Shown piece by piece: positions 12,428 through 22,735 of a stretch of 64,000 nt of DNA (the first letter of the stretch is position 1; every line of letters starts with the position of its first letter). A program made the position numbers and the translations under genes. Origin of the DNA: Ancistrus triradiatus (Eukaryota > Chordata > Actinopteri > Siluriformes > Loricariidae); contig JAJAGP010000357.1 in the NCBI GenBank assembly GCA_025084515.1, positions 41,001 through 105,000 on the forward strand, written 5' to 3'. A model generated the notes under the pieces. It did not search any database. It was not told the DNA's origin and saw only the letters and a program-made list of their open reading frames with translations.

Positions 12428-13009
12428 ATTTTTTCCCTATCTATCGCAGTGTTATGAGTATTTACCAACTCCATTAGTACCACTTCACTGTTATCTGTGA
12501 ATCCATTTTATCTATCTATTTGCATAATCTTTAAAACAATAGAGTAGAATAGACATCAAGTATGGAACCACTTTTAATATGTTGATTCCTATGAATGTAC
12601 CGTCAGTGAAGTTTTTGCCATTTTGTCTGCCAAAGGCTGTAGATGACATTTCAAGATTGTTTTGTTAGCGATTTTGAGCTACAGAGAATCAACCAACACA
12701 TCTTAAAATCTTTATCAGATTTGCTTTCGACGTCTTCTTGGCTACTGCCATGTAACTTTCAGTCAGGAATCTCACTATTCAGCATTGTTTCATATTCTGG
12801 TCTGTCAAGGAGTCCGGCGTGTGCCGATATTTGTTCCAGCCCTGCATACCGCCACCTCGTAAAGGCATTAAATAAACCCCAAAAAACATCCTTGCCATTA
12901 GAGGTTGTGGGAAGCCGTAACCACAGTGGCTGTTGCTCTGATGATCCGCGTTGAATATTCATGTTGTAGACCGTAGTATATATTCTTGATGACAGTCGTG
13001 CAGGTGGTG
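12428..13009. other. Unique DNA, no gene seen
   Basis: A 103-codon plus-strand frame (12643-12954) overlaps an 87-codon minus-strand one; neither resembles a known family. No repeat recognised. Confidence 0.4.
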
Positions 13010-13450
13010 AGTTACCCGTCATCTGTCACTCATCCTATCCTCAGCAAAGCGAATCATCGTGTTATTGTAAAGTCAGTCACTTCTTATTAGGTGACACTGA
13101 ACTGAACCGGCGAGAGATGGTGATTTTTCCGTCAGGAGATGAGTATGGTTTGTCTGAATCCATTAAACACTCTCCAGCTCGCTCTCTCCTCTCTCTCGGT
13201 GTCGTCTTCTCTTCTGCAGCTAGGCTTCGTGTCATTGTTTCATGAGGAGTGGGGCCCGTTGCACCCCATCCCTTAAATTTGACATGTGCACCGTGGGACA
13301 TGGCAGCTCCCTTAGAAAAGGCCGGCGTGCAATCATCTACACGCTGTAACCTTACGCCTGCCATTGTGCGCTCCTCTGTCCACATTCATTTGTGTCATGC
13401 CGTGGCTTTGATCGCCGAACAAAACTGTATTTCGCTGATTAAAGGAATGG
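13010..13450. promoter_or_regulatory. Candidate conserved non-coding element
   Basis: Repeat-free, moderately GC-rich block. A 102-codon minus-strand frame (13077-13385) has no domain. Enhancer-like by composition only. Confidence 0.22.
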
Positions 13451-13805
13451 GATGAGTGCATTCTGCTACCCAGTGGTTGTGTTCAGCCCAACGTACTGCT
13501 GAAAAGCCGGGAAAATTCCTGCTAACTTGCCTTACCTGGGGAGGTTTTAATGTTCTTAGGATAAAGGTACAATAAAGAGCTGTGTTATCGGGGTCTCCCA
13601 CCAGCTTATAACTGCTCGTTGCAATTGACACTCACAGAGTCACGTTTGACCAGCACAAGCTTCTACTTTTGAACTCCTGTTATCCAACCTCCTGCTATTC
13701 ATATTCCTGCTATAACCTACAGGGCTTTTAATCACCTAACCCACTGTCTATACCTGTATCTCGCAAAAATTGATGGAGATGGGGGAAGATGGTAGAGTCA
13801 GAATT

Positions 13806-13948
13806 ATTTCTGTAGCACTTTTTACAATGGAGCATTGTCTCAAAGCAGCTTTGCAATTTTATCTAGGGCAATTCCCAAATTGAACAAGCTTAGGGTGACA
13901 GTGGCAAGGAAAAACTCCCTAAACATTATGAGGAAGAAATCTTGGAGA
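13806..13948 (+). repeat. Dispersed fish repeat 'R', truncated
   Basis: Contains 'tttttacaatggagcattgt', 'ctcaaagcagctt' and 'gtgacagtggcaaggaaaaa' followed by 'ctccctaaac', the core of a repeat common in teleost genomes. Better copies lie at 52299 and 62532. It stops just before the Tc1 copy at 13976. Confidence 0.65.
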
Positions 13949-13975
13949 TATATATATATAGTAGTATAGACATAT

Positions 13976-14562
13976 ACATTGTAGGAATTTAAAAAGATTT
14001 TAATTGTAAATCATGCTGGAAAATAAGTATTTGGTCACCCACAAACAAGCAAGATTCCTGGCTCTCACAGACCTGTAACTTCTTCTTTAAGAAGCTCTTC
14101 TGTCCTCCACTCATTACCTGTATTAATGGCACCTGTTTGGCCTCGCTATCTGTATAAAAGACACCTGTGCACAGCCTCAAACAGCCAGACTCCAAACTCA
14201 ACCATGGCCAAGACCAAAGAGCTGTCGAAGGACACCAGGAAGAATATTGTAGATCTGCACCAGGCTGGGAAGAGTGAATCTACAATAGGCAAGCAGGTTG
14301 GTGTGAATAAATCAACTGTGGGAGCAGTTGTAAGAAAATGGAAGACATACCATTTTACATACATACATATCATACCCCTCGATCTGGGGCTCCACACGCA
14401 AAGATCTCATCCCGTGAGGTCAAAATGATCATGAGAACTGTGAGGAAAAATCCCCAGAACTACACGGAGGGACCTGATGAATAACCTGCAGAGAGCTGGG
14501 ACCCAAAGTAACAAAGGCTACCATCAGTAATACACTATGCCGAGAGGGACTCAGATCCTGCA
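13976..14562 (+). mobile_element. 3'-truncated Tc1-like element
   Basis: Same family as the nearly full copy at 20241. It holds the inner part of the left TIR ('cattgtagg', 'ggaaaataagtatttggtca'), the 5' leader with 'ctgtataaaagacacctgtg', and the first third of the transposase. It ends abruptly at 'gatcctgcagtgc' where unrelated sequence begins, so the catalytic part and right end are gone. Confidence 0.8.
14204..14562 (+). pseudogene. Tc1 transposase N-terminal part, broken
   Basis: ATG at 14204 starts 'MAKTKELSKDTRKNIVDLHQ', the classic Tc1 paired-like DNA-binding domain, reading in frame through 'GKQVGVNKSTVGAVVRKW' (second part of the helix-turn-helix). At about 14350 a short CATA-repeat insertion disrupts the frame. 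Further words of the family ('ctcgatctggggctccac', 'gtcaaaatgatcatgagaac') follow with extra single-base indels. The DDE catalytic domain is missing. It is more intact over the first 45 codons than the 20482 copy. Confidence 0.8.
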
Positions 14563-14584
14563 GTGCGTTACATACATATGTATT

Positions 14585-14709
14585 GTAAGTATATAAATTG
14601 TAAGCTCAGAGAACGGGTTTCTGCTGAATGTGTATTTGTGTATTATCTGATTCCCATTTTAAAGTCGAATATCCTAAGTTGGGCCATCATAAAACGAGGA
14701 GTACCTGTA
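14585..14709 (-). mobile_element. MITE 'A' end fragment
   Basis: Minus-strand match to 36258-36388: 'tacaggtactcctcgtttta', 'aatgggaatcagataataca' and 'cacattcagca'. Only one end is present. Confidence 0.5.
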
Positions 14710-14735
14710 GAGTGCGACCCGAAAATAAAGGAATT

Positions 14736-15140
14736 TGTATGCATTATTAAAAATCTGAAAATAAATCAGACAAAACAGCTTCTGTAGGCTATATTGGCAA
14801 GCATTTAGTGACCTCCCCTTGCTCTTGAGCAATAGCAGCATCTGGGCAGCTTCATCTGGATGCCAATTTGAACCTTGATCAGGAATGGTCTGCTTGGAAG
14901 GGTAGTAGCCAAGGAAATGCTTTTTCAGAAACCAGAGCAGGGTGAAAAAGGCTAAGATATGCTAAAGATCACAAAGCTTGGAATGAAGATCAGTGGGAAA
15001 AGTGTGTTATGGAGTGATGAAATCTATTATGGAACTAAAGTGTTTAGTTCCAGTCATCAACAGTGTTATATATGGTTCATTTATAACTTATTGTTGCTAA
15101 AACAACAGATCTAATGGTGGCCTAAGACTTGTCCACAGTA
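14736..15140 (+). mobile_element. Tc1 deletion derivative ('Tc1-del'), copy a
   Basis: Shares with 16834 and 55875 the words 'cagcttctgtaggcta', 'tgatcaggaatggtctgctt', 'ggaagggtagtagcc', 'gctaagatatgctaaag' and the right end 'taatggtggcctaagacttg' followed by 'tccacagta'. 'atggagtgatgaa' marks the position of the Tc1 W-S-D-E motif. The left TIR is lost. Confidence 0.6.
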
Positions 15141-15652
15141 TGAAAGATGGTGTTCTAAATGGCTTATTACCTTTACCGACACATTAGACGTTTGTTTTGT
15201 TTAGTATGTAACTGAGTTAAGGGTTGTTTATTTTATGCAGACAGTAGAGAACGTGCTTGCGTGTGCAAGCATGCGGTAGTACACTTGAAGAAAGAACCCT
15301 CGCTCATTACAGAGGCGAAGCCCCGCCCAATTTGCACATAAAAGGCAGGCAGCAATAGCAAACAAAGTCCATTGTGACATTTTGTTGAGCTTATTTTATT
15401 TATTTAATATATATTTAGCTGACCATTAAAATAGGTGGGGTTTGGAATATACAGGAACAAATTGGGGATTTTCTCTTAGAAAGTAATGGAAATGGGGCTG
15501 CTGCTATCTGAATATTTATTATCCAAACCATTTTCTGGAATGTGGTACATTTTCCAATAATTTGAGTTTGACTGTATTAAGCATTTACTTAACCAACGTA
15601 GCTGGGCTTACCACGTAATGAACAAATATTTGGACATTCTGTAATAGATATG

Positions 15653-16106
15653 TACAGTATTGTGCAAAACTCTTAGGCCACTTGTTGTTTTAGCAATGGT
15701 ATAATGACCACATATAACATATATTGTTGACGATTGGACCCAAAAATTCAAACGTGGATTAGTCAATCCATAGAAGTTTTATCCAATGTTTGTGAGCTTT
15801 ATCATATTTGCTCTCCTTACGAAAAACTTGTTTCTTTGCTGCTACCCTCCCAAAAAGACCAATCCTGATCAAGCTTCTTCGGACTGGTCAACTTGGCATT
15901 CTGGTGATGCGGCCAGATGCAAGGGAAGGTCACACTAAATACTTGCCACTGTAACAAAAAGAAGTTTTAATGCTGCATACAAATTTCCTGTATTTTCTGG
16001 TTGTATTCTACTAAATAGACTGGGAAATAATTATATATGGTCATTATACTATTGTTAAAATGATGGTATATCGAATCTAATGGTGACCTAAGACTTTTGT
16101 ACAGTA
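15653..16106 (-). mobile_element. Tc1-del, copy b (reverse)
   Basis: Both TIRs are present: 'tacagtattgtgcaaaactc' followed by 'ttaggccac', and 'ggtgacctaagacttttgta' followed by 'cagta'. Relative to copies a, c and e the interior is reversed ('tcctgatcaagcttcttcgg'). About 450 bp, non-autonomous. Confidence 0.7.
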
Positions 16107-16199
16107 AATCTTTACTTTTATAGTAATCACTTCAGAATTACTGGTGCAGTATCACATGTGCTTCAGGCATATCCACACAATACCCTCTTCTACCCTAAT

Positions 16200-16530
16200 T
16201 CAGCAGGGTACCTGAAACCCCTAGAGTGTGAAGCTCCTGTGTCAGGAAGAGCGAGAGCGAGAATGAATCTACGTGCGAGCTCATCTCATCGTTGGCTGGC
16301 TTGACCTTTCCCCGCTCCCAGTATCCTCCTGTGTTTGCGTTTCACCCAGCTGTAAAATTAGATGGAACGAGCCCACTGTAAATCATAAATAGCAGATTGT
16401 ACTGCGCGTTTCTGGCCAAGTATGTCAGGAGCGCCTGACCTTAAGAGTCCTCGGACTGCTGAAGGGAAACCTACTCTGCTCCTAGCAAAAGGATGATGGG
16501 GAAAGTGAAGTGGACACTCGATCTGGCAGA
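16200..16530. promoter_or_regulatory. Candidate conserved non-coding element
   Basis: Repeat-free, GC-richer island between two Tc1-del copies, with CpG words ('gagcgagagcgag', 'tacgtgcgagctc'). Composition only. Confidence 0.22.
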
Positions 16531-16833
16531 CGGTCTAAATCAGCGGCTCTCATCCCGAAGCCATGACATATGGAAGTCTGGCCTGCACTTCGAAACCATA
16601 GGTCTATTATTACTATACATTCCCACATGAGCAGGCTCACTTGTCAAGGACTTGGCTTTGGCTACTCAAGGTTCGATAGTAACGACAGCACAAAAATGGA
16701 AATAAGCGAAAACAAGTACCGGTAGTAGTGCTGTATGAATATTTTTGGCTTACAAACATAGTGAATGAATAATTACAGCTTTAAGGATTTCCATGTGCTA
16801 GACATACATCGTTGTAGCAGTGTGTGTATATAT

Positions 16834-17352
16834 GCAGTACTGTACTAAAGTCTTAGGCCACCATTAGATTAGATATACCATTGTTTTAGCAATAGTATAT
16901 TGATCATACATAATTATTTCTCAGTCTCTTTATTAGAGTACAACCAGAAAATACTGTAAATTTGTATACAGTATTAAAAAAATGAACAAAAACAGAAGAA
17001 ACGGCTTCTATAGGCTGTACGTATAAATATTTAGTGTGGTCTCTCCTTACACTTAAGCAGCAGCAGCATTGGGATGCCAAGTTGACCATTCTACAGTCCA
17101 AAGAAGCATGATCAGGAAGGGTCTTTTTGGAAGGGTAGCAGTAAAGAAACCTCTTTTTCAGAAGGGGGACAGGGTAAAAAGGATAAGATATGCCAAAGCT
17201 CAATGTGAATGAGGATCAGTGAAAAAGAGTATTATGGGTGATGAATCCAAGTTTGAAATTTTTGGGTCCAGTCATTGACAATGTTATATATTGTCAGTAT
17301 ACCATAATAAAACAACAAATCTTATGGTGGCCTATGATGTTGGCACAATATA
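16834..17352 (+). mobile_element. Tc1-del, copy c
   Basis: Left TIR 'cagtactgtactaaagtctt' followed by 'aggccacc', right end 'cttatggtggcctatgatgt'. Between them is a collapsed Tc1 transposase segment ending at 17233-17270 with 'tattatgggtgatgaatcca', the remnant of the motif around the first catalytic Asp (usual LWSDESKFEIFG). Everything downstream to the right TIR is deleted at the same place as in copy e. Confidence 0.72.
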
Positions 17353-17368
17353 TATACTTTTATACTAC

Positions 17369-17910
17369 TAAAGTGTCGACCGATATTGTTTTTTTTAATA
17401 ATATACTGATATTTGGAGAGCAGGGTGACTGATGGTTGAGATATAATGCCAATTTTTATAATTTTTTTATTTTTTTATTTTTGCAATTGATAAAACTAAT
17501 AATTAATGAGACACCAAATTGCTGAATTTAAATTAACATTTACTTAAATACACTGTCTGTTTGCACTCTCAATTTTATAAATAAAAAAATGTAAGTATTA
17601 TTGCTTTTAACTACAACATTTATTACCAGATAATAGTAGCTTCTTCTCTGTTGGAAAAAATGCAAATGTACAAATACTTGCAAATAAAAAAAAAACAATG
17701 TCATGCACTTGGTAGCGTCATCTTTGATTTTAATCCTAGTTCAAGCTAGAACCAGTAAGTTGTAATGCTGGAAACGAAAGTTTTCGTCTTCTCATAAATG
17801 GCTCCACCCTCACTGAATCTCAGCATCTTTGTTTTTGTCCCGCAGTTGTCCTGTAGTTTTAGTCAATATCTTTCTCAAGTGCAGATATTGGCCAATTATG
17901 ATTATTTCTA
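17369..17910. mobile_element. Old hAT-like MITE
   Basis: Left 'aagtgtcgaccgatattg' and right 'gatattggccaattatgatt' are imperfect inverted repeats of a family with 'cgatat' ends. The interior is AT-rich. No clear target duplication. Confidence 0.4.
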
Positions 17911-17924
17911 AATGGCGCTACTTG

Positions 17925-18075
17925 TCCTGATTAATCGGTTTAGAAGCACCAGTTGACCTAATGCATGCATTTTGAATGTGGCCCGAACAGGGGCACCCAT
18001 GGACATCCATGCAGACACAGGGAGAACATACAAACTGCACACAGGAGGATTCTGGGCTGGGAATTGAATCAGGGA
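17925..18075 (-). repeat. Dispersed repeat 'D', diverged
   Basis: Minus-strand form of the repeat best seen at 28918: 'acccatggacatccatgcag', 'cacagggagaacatacaaac' and 'gggaattgaatcaggg'. Frames through it encode recurring meaningless peptides. Confidence 0.5.
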
Positions 18076-20039
18076 TATCTGAAGATGGCTGCACGTAGAC
18101 AGTAAGCCTACATGTTGTACTTCGGATGTAAAACTGGTGAAGATGAAGCACCTTTGCAATTCACCCAGTGATATGGTGAGAACAAAAGGGTCGCATGTTG
18201 GACTGTTACATCTGTGTGACTGAGATCTCCAGTTTGATTCTGGCATTTACTGTTAGCCCCCAAATGTGGATAAAAATATTAGGACACGCATGTGGAATTC
18301 CAAGGTTCCACTGTACCGGAATGGAATTGCTGCCATACATGTTGTTTTTAAGAAACTTTTGGAGAGGACTCCAGATCTGTATGTTAAACTCCTCCGTTTA
18401 TGATGCATTCAACTTCGGAACGCATCTCCATCTTAAGTTGGGTAGCACCTGTAATCATTCCTGGTTGTATCATGTGGTTTGGGGTGTAGATTGTTTTACT
18501 ACGCGTCTTTGATCTGGAGTACGTTAGACTGGTGTGAAAGTACAGTGTTATCCTATTTTGCATTCTCATAGCTAAGCATTAGCGTTCGGTGCAGGATTGC
18601 TGGGGAAATGTTGCTCTGTAACGCTGTTGGAGTCTGTCAAATTTGTAGAGTAAGTGGCAAAATTGGAGTCTGAACGTCATGATTGTTCACCTTCCTTCAT
18701 TTCTTATGTTTAATACCAACATGCATTCTGTAAGTCCATAGCAACAACAAAGGGATAAGTACAAAGCGCACTGTAGGTCTCTGTGGTAAGGCTGCGGACA
18801 TGACATGTGTCAGCACATGATAAATTGACTCTGTGTCTGTTCAATTTCAGATGCAAAGCTCTGGAAAGAGGGAGGGTGAGCGAGAGAGAGAGTGTGTAGG
18901 CTAAGCAGAAAGCCTCAGAGGGTGTGTGTATATTCGTGGACTAGATAAGACACACAGCTGAAGGTTTGGGTAGGTTGCCGACTTTCCACCCTTCAGAGGT
19001 GCATCTTGGCGCCAATCAAGGTGAGAGATAGGGACAGAGAGATGGCATGAGAAAGAAAGTATGGCAATGAATAGGACTTTTTGACTACAGATGAAAGCGA
19101 AGTCAAACACATGTACTAACAAACTCTCTTCTACACACACACGCATTGCAAATTCTTTCAACAGCCTGCAGGCTCACATCCTCTGTTTTCATCTCGTTAT
19201 TTATTCCTGTCTCTTTGCCAGCCATAGTAGTTGTGTCAAGGAAGAAAGGAAATAAAAGGGGGAATAGAAATGAGTGTGATAAAGTGCTGGTGTTCCAGGA
19301 GATGTGCTGCTAATAATCTTCCACGGCTAATCAGCAGTCCTGGGCTGTGAAAGTTGGCTGCCTGACATACGCTGTGTACTGGGGAAGACGCGGGGATGCT
19401 GGCCAAATCCAGCTTGTTCCTCAGGAGTGTGTGTCTGTCTGTCTGTCTCTGTTGTGCATGTGTGAGAGAGTGCTAGAGATCATGGAAAGCCTCCTTGACT
19501 TCTCTTTGGAGTCTTTACAATTGCTGTGCGTAGGTACGAAGCTGATATTAAGCTAATGGGAAGCTAAGCACATAGTGAAACGTTAGTGTGAAAACGTTAG
19601 CACACATAGCAGCTGTGTAGCAACTGTGTGTTCAGCCTCCCACTGGCTAGTTTTTTTAGCTTTTTGTTCCTATGGATGTGGGGGTGGTGGTGCACTTGGT
19701 GTATGTAGTAGATGGAGTATTATCATAAGTAATCCCTTTATCAGCTGGATCCGATTTCTCACACACTTGATTTGTGTGTTGTGTACCTGTCCTTTGTTTT
19801 GTATTTATTATGCAGTAGAATGTTTCTGCATATTGTATTATACTCAGGTGTTGTGTGGTGCATCATGGTCTTGTTGAAAATAAAATGAAATAAAAAAAAA
19901 CATTAGGGATAAATTTTATTTTAGATGGATAGATACTTACAATGCGTGTGGTGTAAGTATAACGCACATAGCATTTAGACAGTGAATGAGGTGTGTGTGA
20001 TGGGCACTGTCTGGTCTTGAAGAGAAAAAAAACTGGTTG
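18076..20039. other. Unique DNA, no gene seen
   Basis: A possible MITE end lies at 18255-18320 ('gtggaattccaaggttccac', 'tgtac'). Otherwise no repeat family; 18840-19560 is GC-richer with short GA and GTCT runs. No coding frame with recognisable similarity. Confidence 0.4.
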
Positions 20040-20137
20040 GGGGGGGGTGGAAGCACCAAGTATTTGGCAACCTGTATTGTATTTGTGTGTGTTTGTTTGT
20101 ATGTATATATGTTAATGTATATATATCATATGTTATA

Positions 20138-20172
<35 letters not shown>

Positions 20173-20181
20173 TTCTCATGC

Positions 20182-20221
<40 letters not shown>

Positions 20222-20240
20222 ATCTCTCTCTTCCCTCTGG
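20040..20240. repeat. Low-complexity block: G run, (TG), (TA) and (TC)
   Basis: A G run at 20039-20047, a (TA)n run at 20146-20173 and an imperfect (TC)n run at 20181-20230 abut the left side of the Tc1 element. They replace the outer part of its left inverted repeat. The many small indels may be partly sequencing error. Confidence 0.85.
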
Positions 20241-21640
20241 CGCACAAAATGAGGAAAAAAAATCTAGAAATCACGTTGTAGGATTTTTAAGAAGTTAACT
20301 GTAAATCATGGTGGAAAATAAATATTTGGTCACCCACAAACAAGCAAGATTTCTGGCTTCTTCTTTAAGAAGCACTTCTGTCCTCCACTGGTTACCTGTA
20401 TTAATGGCACCTGTATGACCTCGTTATCTGTATAAAAGACACCTGTCCACAGCCTCATACAGTCAGACTCCAAACTCAACCATGGCCAAGACCAAAGAGC
20501 TGTCGAAGAACACCAGAAAGAAAATTGTAGACCTGCACCAGGCTCGGAAGAGTGAATCTACAAAAGGCAAGCAGGTTGGTGTGAATATATCAACTTTGGG
20601 ACCAAATGGAAGACATACAAGACCATTGATAATCTCCCTCGATCTGGGGCTCCACGCAAGATGTCATCCCGTGGGGTCAAAATGATCATGAGAACGGTGA
20701 GCAAAAATCCCAGAACCACATGGAGGGACCTGATGAATGACCTGCAGAGAGCTGGGACCAAAGTAACAAGGCTACCATCAGTAACACAATACACTGAGAG
20801 GGACTCAGATCCTGCAGTGCCAGGCGTGCCCCCTGCTTAAGCCAGTACATGTCCAGGCCCGTCTGAAGTTTGCCAGAGAGCATATGGATGATCCAGAAGA
20901 GGATTGGGAGAATATCATGTGGTCAGATGAAACCAAAATAGAACTTTTTGGTAAAAACTCAACTCACCGTGTTTGGAGGAAGAAGAATTCTGAGTTGCGC
21001 CATACCTACTGTGAAAGCATGGGGGTGGAAACATTATGCTTTGGGGCTGTTTTTCTGCAGAGGGGACAGGACGACTGATCCGTGTTAAGGGAAGAATGAA
21101 CGGGGCCATGTTTTGTGAGATTTTAAGCCAAAACCTCCTTCCATCAGTGAGAGCATTGAAAATGGAACGTGGCTGGGTCTTCCAGCATGACAATGATCCC
21201 AAACACACCGCTCGGGCAAAAGCATGTGGCTCTGTAAAAAGCATTTCATGGTCCTGGAGTGGCCTAGCCAGTCTCCAGATCTCAACCCCGTAGAACATTT
21301 GTGGATGGAGTTGAAAGTCCATGTTGCCCCAAAACATCACTGCTCTAGAGGAGATCTGCATGGAGGAATGGGCCAAAATACCAGCTACAGTGTGTGCCAA
21401 CCTGGTGAAGACTTGGAGGAAACGTTTGACCTCTTTCATTGCCAACAAATGTTATGTTACTGAACGTATTTTCACCATATTTACCATAAATTCTGTAAAA
21501 TCCTACAGATGTTGATTTCCTGGATTTTTTTTTCTCATTTGCCTCATAGTTTAGTTGTAACCTATGATTAAAATTACAGACCCCTCTCCTCCTTCTTAGT
21601 AGGATAACTTGCACAATCCGTGGCTACTAATAACTGCTTT
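20241..21640 (+). mobile_element. Nearly full-length Tc1-like transposon
   Basis: The inner left TIR ('gaggaaaaaaaatctagaaa', 'tcacgttgtaggattttt') mirrors the right TIR ('aaatcctacagatgttgatt', 'tcctggatttttttt', ending near 'ttgcacaatccgtggctac'). Between them are a leader with 'ctgtataaaagacacctgtc' and a decayed transposase. It is a widespread teleost Tc1 family. The outermost left end is missing and the right end passes into low-complexity DNA. Confidence 0.85.
20482..21461 (+). pseudogene. Tc1 transposase pseudogene
   Basis: The ATG at 20482 follows 'ccaaactcaacc' and starts 'MAKTKELSKNTRKKIVDLHQ', the Tc1 DNA-binding domain. Later segments lie in different frames: the first catalytic Asp in 'WSDETKIELFGKN' (codon 20926), the second in 'FQHDNDPKHTA' (21189), and the Glu in 'SPDLNPVEHLW' (21293), giving an intact DD34E set if read across shifts. 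C-terminal block 'WRKRLTSFIANK'. At least four frameshifts, including one near 20600 that removes the second half of the DNA-binding domain, make it inactive. A functional member would be about 340 residues and act in the nucleus. Confidence 0.88.
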
Positions 21641-22022
21641 TTTTTGTTTGTGTCTATCTGTCTATCCATCTATCTAATGTGTGTGTAGTTAATGTGGCCG
21701 TATGTGTGGGGTATAGGTATGTATAGTGTTGTATATATGTTATTATAATATGTGTCTATATATATATAGGTTATTCAATGTATATAAGATGTGATATAAT
21801 AGTATATCCTTATATGTATATATGTCTGTCTCTATATATATCTCTCTCTCTCTGGGTGTCTGTCGTGTCCGTGTGTGTCTCTCTCTCTTCTATCTCTCTC
21901 TCTCTCTCACTCTCTCTCTCTTCTCTCTCTTCCTCTCTCTCCTCTCTCTCTGTAGTGTCTTTTTGTTGTTTTTCCTCTCTCTCCTCTCGCTCTCTATGTG
22001 GTTGTTGGTTAGTGTGTGTGTG

Positions 22023-22082
<60 letters not shown>
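21641..22082. repeat. Pyrimidine-rich low-complexity block
   Basis: Runs of GTCTATC, TA and TC, ending with a nearly perfect (TC)n run at 22024-22082. The longest Ser-Leu open frames of the window lie here and are repeat artefacts. Confidence 0.9.
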
Positions 22083-22087
<5 letters not shown>

Positions 22088-22437
22088 CGCGGTCTACCCC
22101 AGCCTCTTGACACCCGCCTGCCGTACCGCTTGTTTCCCCCGTGTTCTGGGTCAGTCTCATCCTATTAGTGCCCTTGCTTGCCTACGTTCTTATGTGGGGT
22201 GTTTCTTTGTAAAGCTTCTTAACTGACAATGGAACTCTAAGACTGGTTAATGAGACACTACTGCATTACTGTTTGAGATCCGTGGTTTAACTGGTCATAA
22301 ATTCATTGCTTAAAACTGGCGAGAGTCAAAATATTAGTATGAAATTAAATTACCCCATACTTTATAGTGAGAATTTGGATACTGGCAGTTGGGATAGCGG
22401 GGTTAAATTGTAGTTTGTAATTGTATTTTTAATTGAG
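22083..22437. other. Unique DNA, nothing recognised
   Basis: Short non-repetitive stretch between the TC block and a dispersed repeat. Confidence 0.4.
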
Positions 22438-22735
22438 ATGACCATAGAGGGGGTGGCTCGGTGAGTAGAACCGTCACCTCACAGCGAGAAGGGTCCTTTG
22501 TGTGGAGTCTGCGTGTCCTCCCCGTGTGGTTTACTCCGGGCACGCCGGTTTCCTACCACAGTCTAAAGACATGTATGTTAGGTTAATTGGTGTCTCTAAA
22601 GTGCCCCTAGTGTATGAGTGTTTGTATGAGTGTATGTTCTCTATGGTGTATTGGAACTCTGTCTAGGGTTGATCCTGCCTTGGGCCCTGTGTGACCCTGT
22701 CCAGGATGAAGCCAATAAGAAAGTGAGTGAGTGAT
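22438..22735 (+). repeat. Dispersed repeat 'D', long copy
   Basis: Contains 'tggctcggtgagtagaa', 'gtcacctcacagcgagaagg', 'gtggagtctgcgtgtcctcc', 'ggtttcctaccacagtc', 'aggttaattgg' and a 3' part with 'gaccctgtccaggatgaagc'. I recognise this as a repeat common in fish genomes. The tRNA-like start suggests a SINE-like origin, but I do not assign a family name. Confidence 0.7.

Noticed and set aside
14152..20440. TATA-like 'ctgtataaaagacacctgt' as a cellular promoter
   Set aside because: It occurs in both Tc1 copies upstream of the transposase ATG and is part of the transposon leader.
21778..22226. Overlapping long frames of Ser-Leu and Arg-Glu residues
   Set aside because: They are produced by (TC)n runs read in several frames and both strands.
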